From: an uncultured Bacteroidales bacterium
GTDB taxonomy: Bacteria > Bacteroidota > Bacteroidia > Bacteroidales > Paludibacteraceae
Direction: 5' to 3'
DNA length: 64,000 nucleotides
Assembly (NCBI GenBank): GCA_902784585.1
Contig: CACZVM010000001.1
Location: 161,904 to 225,903 of the forward strand
Under the pieces are notes generated by a model that saw only the letters and a list, made by a program, of their open reading frames with translations, did not search any database and was not told the origin of the DNA. The translations under genes were made by a program, and so were the position numbers. Positions 44,721 through 53,788 of the stretch are shown here, piece after piece. How positions within the stretch are numbered: position 1 is the stretch's first letter; each line of letters starts with the position of its first letter.

Positions 44721-45351
44721 TGTTAGTTGTTCTTAGTCATTCTTAGTGGTCCGTTAACCATTCTCGTGGGTATCTCGAGGTTATGTCGTTCGCATTACGT
44801 TAGCATCCTGTACGTGACCGTACGATGCCTTTACCTTTTTCTTAATAATCGGACATTTTCAGAGAAAGCTCAATAGTGGCTCGAGAGATGCTTGAGATAT
44901 GCTGATTGACAGTCATTAGTTGGTATGCTTTCCGTTTTCATAAATCTTAATAATCGTGCATTTTAGAGGGATGGAAAGAGCCGTTATGAACAGGCAAAAA
45001 CCTCGACTTGCCCCCGAGATGAGTCTGAGATTACCCTTACTTGCCCTCGATAACATGTTTATAATATGCTGAAAATAAAAGGCTTACAAAAATAGTTCAA
45101 ATTAGTATAAAAAATATGAATCTTAATAATCGGATACTTTTACATATCTTCCATTGATAGCGATAGAAGTTCGCAGGTATAGGGCTGGAGATTCGGATAA
45201 ACGGACAAGAAATTGTCGGAATTATTCACTGATAGTAACAAACGATACCGTAATACACATTACGATTTTTCTCTCATTTTTCTTCATTTTCTTCATTTTT
45301 TTTGAAAAGTTGAAGTATTTCATTCTATTTGGCAAAAAAATGTCCGAACGC

Positions 45352-45382
45352 TTGCGTATGTCAAAAAAAAGTAGTACCTTTG
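45352..45382 (+). promoter_or_regulatory. Promoter of leuS
   Basis: -33 TTG (45352-45354), 20-bp spacer, -7 TACCTTTG (45375-45382). CCTTTGC-AGTC-GCAAAGG (45377-45394) is palindromic over the -7 box. Confidence 0.85.
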
Positions 45383-45437
45383 CAGTCGCAAAGGTTTGGA
45401 CCTATGCGAATTGAACAACAAGACAAATAATAGTTTT

Positions 45438-48215
45438 ATGGAATATAATTTTTCAGAGATTGAGAAAAAGTGGCAAAAGGCCTGGGAAGAAGCGGGCGTT
45501 TATACCGTTTCCAACGAGTCCGACAAGCCGCACTACTATGTGTTGGATATGTTCCCTTATCCTTCGGGCGCAGGACTGCACGTAGGTCACCCGTTAGGCT
45601 ATATTGCCAGCGATATTTACAGCCGTTACAAACGCCTCAAGGGCTTTAACGTGCTGCACCCGATGGGTTTTGACAGTTATGGATTGCCTGCAGAGCAATA
45701 CGCTATTCAGACAGGTCAACACCCCGAGAAAACGACGTTTGAGAACATAGACCGCTATATCTCGCAACTCAAGAAAATCGGTTTCTGCTACGACTGGAGT
45801 AGGGAGATCCGCACCTGCGACCCGAAGTACTACCACTGGACCCAGTGGGCCTTCGTGCAGATGTTCAACAGTTATTTCGATCCCAAGACGCAGAAAGCGC
45901 AGCCCATCAGCAAGCTGATTGCCGAGTTTGAGGCCAACGACCCGAAATGGGCGACCATGAGCGAGAAAGAGCAGCAGGAACGCCTCATGAACTACCGCAT
46001 CGCCTATCTGGCTGATACCAAAGTGAACTGGTGTCCGAAGCTCGGAACGGTACTCGCGAATGATGAGGTGAGCGAGGGTCTGAGTGTCCGTGGCGGTTAT
46101 CCGGTGGAGCAACGTGTGATGAGGCAGTGGTGTCTGCGCGTGAGCGCTTATGCCGGACGTCTATTGGAGGGTTTGGACCGCATCGATTGGACCGAATCCC
46201 TCAAAGAGACGCAACGCAACTGGATAGGTCGCAGCGAAGGCGCAGAGATGCAGTTCAGCATCAAGGGTCAAGACGAACCCTTCACGATCTTCACCACTCG
46301 CGCAGATACGATCTTCGGCGTTACCTTCATGGTATTAGCTCCGGAAAGTGAGTACGTAGCGCGTGTAGTGACCGATGAGCACAAAGCCGAAGTAGAGGAA
46401 TACCTCGCTTGGGTGAAACATCGTACAGAACGCGAGCGTATTGCCGATCGCAAGGTAACGGGTGTGTTCACCGGTTCATACGCCATCAATCCGCTGACGC
46501 AAGGCGAGATACCTATTTATATCTCCGACTATGTACTCGCGGGCTACGGAACCGGCGCTATCATGGCAGTTCCGGCGCACGACAGCCGCGACTACGCGTT
46601 CGCCAAACATTTCAACCTGCCGATTATCCCGCTTATCGAAGGCGCGGACGTCAGCGAAGAGTCGTTTGACGCGAAGGAAGGCAAGATGATGAACTCCGGT
46701 TTCCTCAACGGCATGGAAGTGAAAGACGCTATCCAGGCGATGAAGGAATATATCACCAACACCGGTCTCGGTCGCGTGAAGGTCAACTACCGTCTGCGCG
46801 ACGCGATCTTCTCGCGTCAGCGTTATTGGGGCGAACCGTTCCCGATCTACTATAAAGACGGCATGCCTTATGCGGTGGACGAGAAAGACCTGCCGATCAC
46901 GTTGCCGGAGGTGAGCGATTTCAAGCCGACCTCTGACGGTCGTCCGCCGTTGGGCAATGCCGACAACTGGACATACAAAGGCTATCCGCTCGAGCTCTGC
47001 ACCATGCCGGGATTCGCAGGTTCGTCTGCATATTATCTCCGCTATATGGATCCGCAGAACAACAAGGAACTGGTCAGCAAACAGGCCAACGACTACTGGC
47101 GTCAGGTGGATCTGTACTTGGGCGGTTCGGAACATGCGACCGGACACCTCATCTACAGCCGTTTCTGGAACAAGTTCCTGTACGATCTCGGCTATGTATG
47201 CGAGGATGAGCCGTTCAAGAAACTCATCAACCAGGGTATGATACAAGGCCGTTCGAACTTCGTGTATCGCTATATAGGCGAAGGCGCGACGGGTAACCTC
47301 TATATCTCGTACAACCTCATCGAGAACCCCGAATACAAGGATAAAGTGCAGCCGATTCACGTCAACGTGAATATCGTCAACAACGATGTGCTCGACATCA
47401 ATGCTTTCCGCGCATGGATGCCGGAGTTCAAGAATGCCGAGTTCGTGTTCGCCGATGGCACCTCGTCCGAGTTAACGGGCTACACCGCCGGCGCGAAACA
47501 GTATATCTGCGGCTGGGCGGTAGAGAAGATGTCGAAGTCCATGTTCAACGTCGTGAACCCCGATGACGTGATCGCCAAGTTCGGTGCCGACACGCTGCGT
47601 CTCTATGAGATGTTCCTCGGCCCGCTGGAGATGTCCAAACCATGGGACACCAACGGTATCGACGGCGTGCATCGTTTCCTGCGTCGTCTTTGGAATATGT
47701 ACGAGACCGTTGTGGACGAGGAGCCGACGAAAGAAGAACTCAAGAGCCTGCACAAGCTCATTAAGAAGATCACGTGGGACATCGAGAACTTCTCGTTCAA
47801 TACCTCTATCCCGGCGTTCATGATAGCGCAGAACGAACTCTCCGCACTCAAGTGCAACAAGCGTGCTATCCTTGAGCCGATAGCGGTTCTGTTAGCGCCG
47901 TACGCTCCGCATATTGCAGAAGAAATGTGGCATCGTTGTCAAGAATTCACAATTCACAATTCACAATTCACAAAGTTTGTGATTGATGCGGAGTGGCCGG
48001 AGTGCAACGAGGCGTACTTGGTAGAGGACAGCCAGAAGTATCCGGTGCAGTTCAACGGCAAAGTGCGTTTCACGTTGGAGTGCCCGAAGGACACGCCGAA
48101 AGAGGAAGTGGAGAAACTCGTCCTCGCGCACGAAGACACCGCTAAGTACCTTGCCGGCAACACGCCTAAAAAAGTCATCGTCGTCCCCGGCAGGATTGTC
48201 AACATTGTGATGTAA
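45438..48215 (+). CDS. leuS: Leucyl-tRNA synthetase
   Basis: A 925-residue class I synthetase charging tRNA-Leu. The HIGH-type motif is LHVGHP near residue 50, the KMSKS motif EKMSKSMFN near 700, with the CP1 editing domain between ([38 protein letters not shown]). A heptamer tract encodes [12 protein letters not shown] in the C-terminal tRNA-binding region (about 835-846). The ATG at 45438 gives the family N-terminus [13 protein letters not shown]. Stand-alone gene with its own promoter and terminator. Confidence 0.97.
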   Translation: MEYNFSEIEKKWQKAWEEAGVYTVSNESDKPHYYVLDMFPYPSGAGLHVGHPLGYIASDIYSRYKRLKGFNVLHPMGFDSYGLPAEQYAIQTGQHPEKTTFENIDRYISQLKKIGFCYDWSREIRTCDPKYYHWTQWAFVQMFNSYFDPKTQKAQPISKLIAEFEANDPKWATMSEKEQQERLMNYRIAYLADTKVNWCPKLGTVLANDEVSEGLSVRGGYPVEQRVMRQWCLRVSAYAGRLLEGLDRIDWTESLKETQRNWIGRSEGAEMQFSIKGQDEPFTIFTTRADTIFGVTFMVLAPESEYVARVVTDEHKAEVEEYLAWVKHRTERERIADRKVTGVFTGSYAINPLTQGEIPIYISDYVLAGYGTGAIMAVPAHDSRDYAFAKHFNLPIIPLIEGADVSEESFDAKEGKMMNSGFLNGMEVKDAIQAMKEYITNTGLGRVKVNYRLRDAIFSRQRYWGEPFPIYYKDGMPYAVDEKDLPITLPEVSDFKPTSDGRPPLGNADNWTYKGYPLELCTMPGFAGSSAYYLRYMDPQNNKELVSKQANDYWRQVDLYLGGSEHATGHLIYSRFWNKFLYDLGYVCEDEPFKKLINQGMIQGRSNFVYRYIGEGATGNLYISYNLIENPEYKDKVQPIHVNVNIVNNDVLDINAFRAWMPEFKNAEFVFADGTSSELTGYTAGAKQYICGWAVEKMSKSMFNVVNPDDVIAKFGADTLRLYEMFLGPLEMSKPWDTNGIDGVHRFLRRLWNMYETVVDEEPTKEELKSLHKLIKKITWDIENFSFNTSIPAFMIAQNELSALKCNKRAILEPIAVLLAPYAPHIAEEMWHRCQEFTIHNSQFTKFVIDAEWPECNEAYLVEDSQKYPVQFNGKVRFTLECPKDTPKEEVEKLVLAHEDTAKYLAGNTPKKVIVVPGRIVNIVM
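47944..47972 (+). repeat. In-gene AATTCAC x4 heptamer tract in leuS
   Basis: Four AATTCAC units in frame in the C-terminal part of leuS, at a point where the surrounding codons are GC-rich. Confidence 0.9.
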
Positions 48216-48247
48216 AAACGTTCTCTGGAAGAAAAAGTGAATATGCA

Positions 48248-48286
48248 ATTAGCGGGCAGCCATGAAGGTTGCCCGCTAATCTTTTA
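48248..48286. terminator. Bidirectional terminator between leuS and degP
   Basis: ATTAGCGGGC (48248-48257) pairs with GCCCGCTAAT (48271-48280), with CTTTT after it; it serves both converging genes. Confidence 0.88.
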
Positions 48287-48306
48287 TATTTTATAATCGC
48301 ACACCT

Positions 48307-49797
48307 TTACTCTGCCAGATTGACGGCGTAGTAGCGGATACGGCCTTGTGCCGTGCAGCCGGTGATGAAGAGGACGCGGTCATGCTCGGAGGCGGAGTTG
48401 GCACGGCGGACGATGTCGTCAAGGTCTTCTTCTGTACGGACAGAACGGTTGTTGACCTTGAGGATGATGAAGTCCGCCGGTACGCCGGCACTTTTCAGTT
48501 TGCCTGCCTTGAGCGACTTGATTTGCAGGCCGTAATTGATACCCAGGCGTTCTTTCTGTGCTTCGGTCAGTTCGGAGAACGTAGCACCCAAGACGGACGC
48601 TTTGTCCTCGGCGGAGATGACTCCTGTGCCGCCATCGCGGTTGGTCAGTGTGGCTTGGACGGTCAGCGTTTTGCCGTCGCGCAGGAGTGTGACGGAGACC
48701 ACGTCTCCCGGACGATGACGACCGATATGTTCCTGCAGGTCGGTTCCTGTCTTAACCACTGCGTCATCAATGCGCGTAATCACATCGCCGCTCTTAATTC
48801 CGGCTTTCTCCGCTGCGCCGTCCGGCACTACGCGCTCCACGTATGCACCTTGTAACGTGCTGAGTTTCTTCTCTTTCTGCAGTTCGGACGTGATCTCGCG
48901 CATCTGCACGCCGAGGATGGCGCGCTGCACAATACCATACTGGCGGATGTCGCTCACCACTTTCTGCACGATACTTACCGGAACGGCAAAACTGTAGCCC
49001 GAATAGGAGCCTGTCTGTGAGGCGATGGCGGTGTTGATGCCCACCAGTTCGCCGCGTGTGTTAACCAACGCACCGCCGGAGTTGCCGGGGTTGACGGCGG
49101 CATCGGTCTGGATGAATGACTCGATTTTCATCTCTGCGTTGAGGATATTGATGTTACGTGCTTTCGCAGACACGATACCTGCCGTGACGGTTGATGTGAG
49201 GTTGAACGGGTTGCCGACGGCGAGTACCCATTCGCCGACACGCAGGTCGTCGGAGTTGCCCATGAGGATCACCGGCAGGTTTGTCTCGTCAATCTTCAAA
49301 AGCGCGATATCTGTGTTCGGGTCGGTGCCTACCAGCGTTGCCGTGTATTCGCGCTTGTCGTTAAGCACAACCTGAATCTGGTCCGCGCGGTCAATGACAT
49401 GGTTATTGGTAACAATGTAACCGTCCTCGGAAATGATCACGCCTGAACCGGAAGCCTGTTGCGCAGGCATTTCGCGTTGCTGCCCGGGACGTCCGAAAAA
49501 GAATTCAAACAGATCCATCTGTTGCGACGAGACCTGATTGCGGTACGTCGTTTTGACGTGTACAACGGCATTGACGGACAGCTCGGCAGCTTGGGTAAAG
49601 TCCGTTTCTCCCGCCTGCGGCAAAGAGGCAAAGCGGCTATAAGCGGCCGGGAGCCCGGATGAATCGGAAGAGAATTTGTAATTTGTGATTTGTGATTGAA
49701 AATTGGAGCTGCCGTATTTGAGCACGGCGATGGTTGTTCCGGCACTGACGGCTACTACGAGCAGCACGATGCCTAAAAATCTAAATATCTTTTTCAT
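48307..49797 (-). CDS. degP: DegP/HtrA-type periplasmic serine protease
   Basis: A 496-residue trypsin-like protease/chaperone. An N-terminal signal-anchor (MKKIFRFLGIVLLVVAVSAG) is followed by a linker containing a heptamer-encoded FQSQITNYKF. The protease domain shows YIVTNNHVID (His), NTDIALLKID (Asp) and AAVNPGNSGGALVN (Ser). Two PDZ domains follow: about residues 295-385 (LGVQMREITSELQ, GIKSGDVITRI) and 400-490 (GVPADFIILKVNN). Length matches the family. The ATG at 49795-49797 gives a good signal. No clear TAnnTTTG promoter is visible for this gene. Confidence 0.93.
   Translation of the reverse strand: MKKIFRFLGIVLLVVAVSAGTTIAVLKYGSSNFQSQITNYKFSSDSSGLPAAYSRFASLPQAGETDFTQAAELSVNAVVHVKTTYRNQVSSQQMDLFEFFFGRPGQQREMPAQQASGSGVIISEDGYIVTNNHVIDRADQIQVVLNDKREYTATLVGTDPNTDIALLKIDETNLPVILMGNSDDLRVGEWVLAVGNPFNLTSTVTAGIVSAKARNINILNAEMKIESFIQTDAAVNPGNSGGALVNTRGELVGINTAIASQTGSYSGYSFAVPVSIVQKVVSDIRQYGIVQRAILGVQMREITSELQKEKKLSTLQGAYVERVVPDGAAEKAGIKSGDVITRIDDAVVKTGTDLQEHIGRHRPGDVVSVTLLRDGKTLTVQATLTNRDGGTGVISAEDKASVLGATFSELTEAQKERLGINYGLQIKSLKAGKLKSAGVPADFIILKVNNRSVRTEEDLDDIVRRANSASEHDRVLFITGCTAQGRIRYYAVNLAE
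49673..49705 (-). repeat. In-gene heptamer tract (AATTTGT type) in degP
   Basis: On the plus strand: AATTTGT, AATTTGT, GATTTGT, GATTGAA, AATTGGA. It encodes part of the linker between membrane anchor and protease domain of DegP. Confidence 0.8.
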
Positions 49798-49887
49798 AGT
49801 TTTGTAAATTTTAATACCAGAAAGAGTATTACAAACTCCGTGCCAAAGAAAAAAAAGCACTTTCTTGTTACTATTTTATGTATTTGC

Positions 49888-49918
49888 TTGCATATTTGGA
49901 TTTTTTGTAGTAATTTTG
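49888..49918 (+). promoter_or_regulatory. Orphan rightward promoter opposite tRNA-Lys
   Basis: -33 TTG (49888-49890), 20-bp spacer, -7 TAATTTTG (49911-49918). AATTTTGC-AA-GCAAAATT (49912-49929) is a perfect palindrome. It points at the tRNA-Lys terminator and no rightward gene begins before ispG at 50193. Confidence 0.6.
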
Positions 49919-49960
49919 CAAGCAAAATTTGGTGAAAGAGGAAAACGGGAAAGGAAAACA

Positions 49961-49982
49961 AAAAAGAGAGTCGAAACTCTCT
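49961..49982 (-). terminator. Terminator of tRNA-Lys
   Basis: Minus strand AGAGAGT-TTCG-ACTCTCT (49965-49982) followed by a T-run (49961-49964 and beyond). Confidence 0.88.
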
Positions 49983-49987
49983 TCTTG

Positions 49988-50064
49988 TGAACCAGCTGGG
50001 GCTCGAACCCAGGACCCCATCCTTAAAAGGGATGTGCTCTACCTGCTGAACGCTTCGCTGGTTT
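49988..50064 (-). tRNA. tRNA-Lys(TTT), atypical 5' half
   Basis: The anticodon stem CATCC/GGATG with loop CTTTTAA, D-arm GTTC-AGCAGGTA-GAGC and T-arm CTGGG-TTCGAGC-CCCAG are normal. The acceptor pairs AAACCAG with CTGGTTC, leaving an A-C mismatch at 1-72, and six bases (CGAAGC) occupy the place of the usual two at positions 8-9, making it 4 nt longer than expected. It has its own promoter and terminator. It may be a degenerate copy or an unusual functional tRNA. CCA is not encoded. Confidence 0.8.
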
Positions 50065-50114
50065 AGATCCCGAGGAATAGACCAGAAAAAGTGGTGATTT
50101 TCGAAAAGCGGCTG

Positions 50115-50146
50115 CAAAAGTACTACAATTTTTTGATATACGCAAA
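50115..50146 (-). promoter_or_regulatory. Promoter of tRNA-Lys
   Basis: Minus strand: -33 TTTG (50143-50146), 20-bp spacer, -7 TACTTTTG (50115-50122). About 45 nt of leader precede the tRNA. Confidence 0.82.
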
Positions 50147-50192
50147 TTATTTTACACTTTTTTTGAAAAAATAAGGCTTTTTGAGCCAAATT

Positions 50193-51560
50193 ATGGAAAT
50201 AAAACTAACATATCAACGTCGTGAGACCTCGCAAGTGCAGGTCGGTAATATCTTTTTAGGTTCAGACTATCCCATCCGTGTGCAGACGATGGCCAACACC
50301 AGCACCAACGATATCGATGCATCGGTTGAGCAGGCGCGGCGCTGCATAGAAGCAGGCACGGAGTTGCTGCGCTTCACGACGCAGGGACTCCGCGAGGTGG
50401 AGAGCCTCAAGGAGATTCATGCCCAAGTGCTGACGGCTGTACCGCTGGTGGCTGACGTACATTTCAATTCAGAAGTGGCCGACGCAGCTGCCGAGATAGT
50501 GGAAGCCGTGCGTATCAACCCCGGCAACTACAGCCGAGACCACGACAAGCTACAGGAACGCTTCATCCATCTGCTCAATATATGCCGCGAGCATGAGACG
50601 GCGATCCGCATCGGCGTCAACCACGGTTCGCTCTCCCCACGCATGATGGAGAAGTATGGCGACACGCCCGAAGGAATGGTTGAGTCGGTGATGGAGTTTC
50701 TCCGCATCGCTGTGGATCAGGAGTTTGAGAACATCGTCATCTCCGTCAAAGCCAGCAACACCCGCGTGATGGTAGATACCGTGCGGCTGCTTGTGAAGAC
50801 GATGCGCCACGAGCATATGGCCTTCCCGTTGCATCTCGGCGTGACCGAAGCAGGCGAAGGCGAAGACGGACGTATCAAGTCCGCTGTAGGTATAGGTGCG
50901 CTGTTGGCCGATGGTATCGGCGACACCATCCGCGTGAGCCTGAGTGAAGCCCCCGAGAATGAGATACCTGTGGCCCAGGAACTTGTCGACTATTTCGCAG
51001 ACGATGAATCGGTTCGTTATGACGGTTCGGTGCGCGCCGAAGTGCTGGATAACATTGGCGGAAGTGCCGAAGTACGCTATTCCTCCTGCGAGGACCACTG
51101 GGAGACCTTCGCCCTGCAGGCCGCTGCCGAGTGCGGACACCTGCTCTGGGACTACAAGGCCAAAGAACTGACGCTGGTCAATCCGAATTTCTCCGAGACA
51201 CGACTCAACTTCCTCGGCAAGGACATCCTTCAGGCTGCGCGCGTACGCATATATAAAACGGAATATATCTCCTGCCCGGGCTGCGGACGTACGATGTTCA
51301 ACTTACAAAAGACGGTAGCTGAGGTTAAGAAAGCCGTTGACCAATCACCAATCACCAATCACCAATCATTAAAAATCGCCGTCATGGGGTGCATCGTCAA
51401 CGGGCCGGGTGAGATGGCGGATGCCGATTACGGCTATGTAGGTGCCGGACGCGACCGCATAAGCCTCTACAGAGGAAAAGAATGTATCCTCAAGAACATC
51501 CCGCAAGAAGAGGCTGTGGAAAAATTGTTGGAACTAATAGAACAAGATAAACAACTTTAA
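50193..51560 (+). CDS. ispG: 4-hydroxy-3-methylbut-2-enyl diphosphate synthase (IspG)
   Basis: A 455-residue Fe-S enzyme of the MEP isoprenoid pathway, converting MEcPP to HMBPP. The TIM barrel begins RVQTMANTSTND and contains VADVHFN and RIGVNHGSLS. The C-terminal domain binds 4Fe-4S through SCPGCGR and GCIVNGPGE. Between barrel and Fe-S domain is an extra region, but the total is shorter than the roughly 600 residues I expect for the three-domain Bacteroidota form, so the A* domain seems reduced. A CCAATCA tract encodes QSPITNHQS just before the last Fe-S part. ATG at 50193 chosen. The phosphofructokinase gene follows after 12 bp. Confidence 0.95.
   Translation: MEIKLTYQRRETSQVQVGNIFLGSDYPIRVQTMANTSTNDIDASVEQARRCIEAGTELLRFTTQGLREVESLKEIHAQVLTAVPLVADVHFNSEVADAAAEIVEAVRINPGNYSRDHDKLQERFIHLLNICREHETAIRIGVNHGSLSPRMMEKYGDTPEGMVESVMEFLRIAVDQEFENIVISVKASNTRVMVDTVRLLVKTMRHEHMAFPLHLGVTEAGEGEDGRIKSAVGIGALLADGIGDTIRVSLSEAPENEIPVAQELVDYFADDESVRYDGSVRAEVLDNIGGSAEVRYSSCEDHWETFALQAAAECGHLLWDYKAKELTLVNPNFSETRLNFLGKDILQAARVRIYKTEYISCPGCGRTMFNLQKTVAEVKKAVDQSPITNHQSLKIAVMGCIVNGPGEMADADYGYVGAGRDRISLYRGKECILKNIPQEEAVEKLLELIEQDKQL
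51340..51371 (+). repeat. In-gene CCAATCA x4 heptamer tract in ispG
   Basis: Four CCAATCA units plus TTA, in frame. The 32 bases are identical to the complement of the tract at 329-362 but read in a different frame. Confidence 0.92.
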
Positions 51561-51572
51561 AACTTTACCCCT

Positions 51573-53225
51573 ATGCAAAAATCTCCATTACAAATCGCCC
51601 GTCAGGCTTATCAGCCGAAAATGCCGGTGGCATTGCAGGGCGCAGTACGCCTCGTAGAAGGCGAGAAAACGCACTCTGTAGCAGATCAGGAAGAGATCAA
51701 GAAACTCTTCCCGAATACGTACGGTCTGCCCCTCATCACGTTTGAACCCACTACGGGCAAAAACACCTGCGCAGAACCGTTCAATGTAGGCGTGATCCTC
51801 TCCGGCGGACAGGCTCCCGGCGGTCACAACGTCATCTGCGGCCTCTACGACGGTCTGAAAGCACTCAATCCGAACAACAAGCTCTACGGCTTCCTCGGTG
51901 GTCCTTCCGGTCTCATCGACGGCAAGTATCAGGAACTCACCGGCGCTATCATCGACGAGTACCGTAACACCGGCGGCTTCGACATCATTGGTTCAGGTCG
52001 TACCAAACTCGAAGAGACCTGGCAGTTCGACAACGGTATCGAGGTATGCAAACAGCTGGGCATCAAGGCTGTAGTCATCATCGGTGGCGACGACTCGAAC
52101 ACCAATGCCTGCGTGCTGGCCGAGTACTATCTGCAGAAACAATGCGGCATCCAAGTCATCGGTTGCCCCAAGACTATCGACGGCGACCTGAAGAATGAGA
52201 TGATCGAGACCAGCTTCGGCTTCGACACCGCTTGTAAGACCTACGCCGAGCTGATCGGTAACATCCAGCGCGACGCCAACTCTGCCAAGAAATACTGGCA
52301 CTTCATCCGCCTCATGGGCCGTTCTGCTTCGCATATCGCCCTCGAGTGCGCACTCCAGAGCCAACCCAATATCTGCCTCATCTCCGAGGAAGTGGAGGCC
52401 AAGAAGATGACCCTCAACGATATCGTGGAAGACATCGTCAAGGTGATCGTCAACCGCGCCAACGCCGGTCTTAACTTCGGTACGATTCTCATCCCCGAAG
52501 GTCTCATTGAGTTCATCCCCGCTATGCGCGTGCTGATCCAGGAACTCAACGATATGCTCGCTGCCAACGACGAGTTCGCATCGCTCGACGGTGACGACGC
52601 CAAGCGTGAGTACGTCAAGAGCAAACTGACGCCGGCCAGCTGCGAACTGTTCCGTTCGCTGCCGAAGGGTATTGCTAAGCAGTTGACGTTGGATCGCGAC
52701 CCGCACGGCAACGTCATGGTATCGCAGATCGAGACCGAGAAACTGCTCATCGAGATGGTAGGCAAGCGTCTGGCTGTGCTCAAAGCCAACGGCGAGTACA
52801 AGGGTAAGTTCGCGGCGCTCAACCATTTCTTCGGCTACGAAGGACGTTGCGCTATGCCGTCGAATTTCGATGCCGACTACTGCTATTCCATCGGTGTGAA
52901 TGCTACTCACCTCATCGCAGCAGGCAAGACGGGTTATATGTCGCTCGTACGCAATCTGACCAAGCCCGCAGCCGAGTGGCTTGCAGGCGGTGTGCCCATC
53001 ACGATGATGATGAATATGGAGAAACGTAACGGTAAGATGAAACCGGTTATCCAGAAAGCGCTTGTGGAACTGGATGGCGCACCGTTCAAGTACCTGCAAG
53101 AGCATCGTGCTAAATGGGCAAGTCCGGATACCAACTATATCTACCCGGGTCCGATCCAGTACTACGGTCCGGCTGAAGTCTGCGACCAGCCGACCCGCAC
53201 GCTGCTCCTCGAGCGTGGCAAATAA
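51573..53225 (+). CDS. pfp: Diphosphate--fructose-6-phosphate 1-phosphotransferase
   Basis: A 550-residue PPi-dependent phosphofructokinase, a reversible glycolytic enzyme. Motifs are [34 protein letters not shown] (GGDD marks PPi use), [11 protein letters not shown] with the catalytic TIDGDL, and [15 protein letters not shown]. Length fits the long plant/Bacteroidota type. Codon use is strongly biased, consistent with high expression. It lies 12 bp after ispG and ends at a strong terminator. Confidence 0.96.
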   Translation: MQKSPLQIARQAYQPKMPVALQGAVRLVEGEKTHSVADQEEIKKLFPNTYGLPLITFEPTTGKNTCAEPFNVGVILSGGQAPGGHNVICGLYDGLKALNPNNKLYGFLGGPSGLIDGKYQELTGAIIDEYRNTGGFDIIGSGRTKLEETWQFDNGIEVCKQLGIKAVVIIGGDDSNTNACVLAEYYLQKQCGIQVIGCPKTIDGDLKNEMIETSFGFDTACKTYAELIGNIQRDANSAKKYWHFIRLMGRSASHIALECALQSQPNICLISEEVEAKKMTLNDIVEDIVKVIVNRANAGLNFGTILIPEGLIEFIPAMRVLIQELNDMLAANDEFASLDGDDAKREYVKSKLTPASCELFRSLPKGIAKQLTLDRDPHGNVMVSQIETEKLLIEMVGKRLAVLKANGEYKGKFAALNHFFGYEGRCAMPSNFDADYCYSIGVNATHLIAAGKTGYMSLVRNLTKPAAEWLAGGVPITMMMNMEKRNGKMKPVIQKALVELDGAPFKYLQEHRAKWASPDTNYIYPGPIQYYGPAEVCDQPTRTLLLERGK

Positions 53226-53246
53226 GTTAAAAGCCTATAGCTAAAG

Positions 53247-53276
53247 CAAAAAAAACGTCCTTCGGGGCGTTTTTTT
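53247..53276 (+). terminator. Terminator of the ispG-pfp operon
   Basis: AAAAACGTCC-TTCG-GGGCGTTTTT (about 53251-53273) with flanking A and T runs; the core stem has a C-G-rich part closed by a TTCG tetraloop. Confidence 0.9.
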
Positions 53277-53324
53277 GTGTCATGTACATGACCTCGTCCA
53301 TGACCGCTGTGGTCAAGGCGGGAC

Positions 53325-53642
53325 CTATCTATCCCTCCAGCCCGCTTGGTACTCCTGGCTGACAAAATAGATCTTCAGGTCGGCCTGGTACTCATGATCA
53401 ACGAAATAGACCTTTGTGTTGGCTTCATATTCATGATCCACAAAATACCATAAGCCCCTATTCCCCTTTGCCTGATACTCATGATTCACCCGATATACTA
53501 ATAAGTCGGCTTGATACTCATGATCCACCACGTACACCTTGATGTCCGCCTGGTACTCATGATTCACCACATAGATGTTTTGTGCGCCGGCAGAGATGCT
53601 TGCCAGCAGGGCCACAACTAAAGAAAGTAAAAATCGTTGCAT
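53325..53642 (-). CDS. DUF6150-like secreted repeat protein
   Basis: A 105-residue exported protein. A signal peptide (MQRFLLSLVVALLASISAGA) is followed by six copies of a roughly 12-residue repeat with consensus (V/I)YxV(D/N)HEYQAD(L/I)K: VNHEYQAD, VDHEYQAD, VNHEYQAK, VDHEYEAN, VDHEYQAD, VSQEYQAG. It has the look of the Bacteroidota DUF6150 family and could form a small beta-sheet or solenoid. No function is known. It faces the TPR-like gene divergently. Confidence 0.78.
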   Translation of the reverse strand: MQRFLLSLVVALLASISAGAQNIYVVNHEYQADIKVYVVDHEYQADLLVYRVNHEYQAKGNRGLWYFVDHEYEANTKVYFVDHEYQADLKIYFVSQEYQAGWRDR

Positions 53643-53720
53643 AGTCTATTCTGTTTACCTCCTATCTGCAATTATTGTGCCACGAATCCTCGCACGAGCT
53701 GCATTTTTTTGCTTCCGCCC

Positions 53721-53751
53721 TTGCATATTTCATTTTTTTGTTGTACTTTTG
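53721..53751 (+). promoter_or_regulatory. Promoter of the TPR-like gene
   Basis: -33 TTG (53721-53723), 20-bp spacer, -7 TACTTTTG (53744-53751). Confidence 0.83.
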
Positions 53752-53788
53752 CAGCGTAAATACAGGAGGCCCTTTGCGCCGAATAGCT

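Larger units (their letters stand above)
44348..45351. other. Repeat-rich noncoding kilobase
   Basis: No credible gene on either strand. Contents in order: three short CTCA-type 8-bp repeats (about 44412-44434), an inverted pair of 9-bp arrays (44447-44512), copy 2 of the GGGGCCCC palindrome element with GAATTGCC/GGCAATTC and GGAGCG/CGCTCC hairpins, three copies of a TTAATAATCG motif (44841, 44946, 45121), and two ACTTGCCC(C/T)CGA segments near 45008 and 45048. It may be a decayed insertion or a repeat landing site. Confidence 0.6.

Noticed and set aside
39591-45351. Insertion sequence or prophage explaining the island
   Set aside because: No transposase, integrase, terminal inverted repeats or phage structural genes could be found.
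45154-45414. Small protein gene upstream of leuS
   Set aside because: It runs through the leuS promoter and has low-complexity Phe-rich translation with no family similarity.
51993-53105. Long open frame opposite the PPi-phosphofructokinase gene
   Set aside because: Same effect of codon bias; the sense strand has all catalytic motifs.
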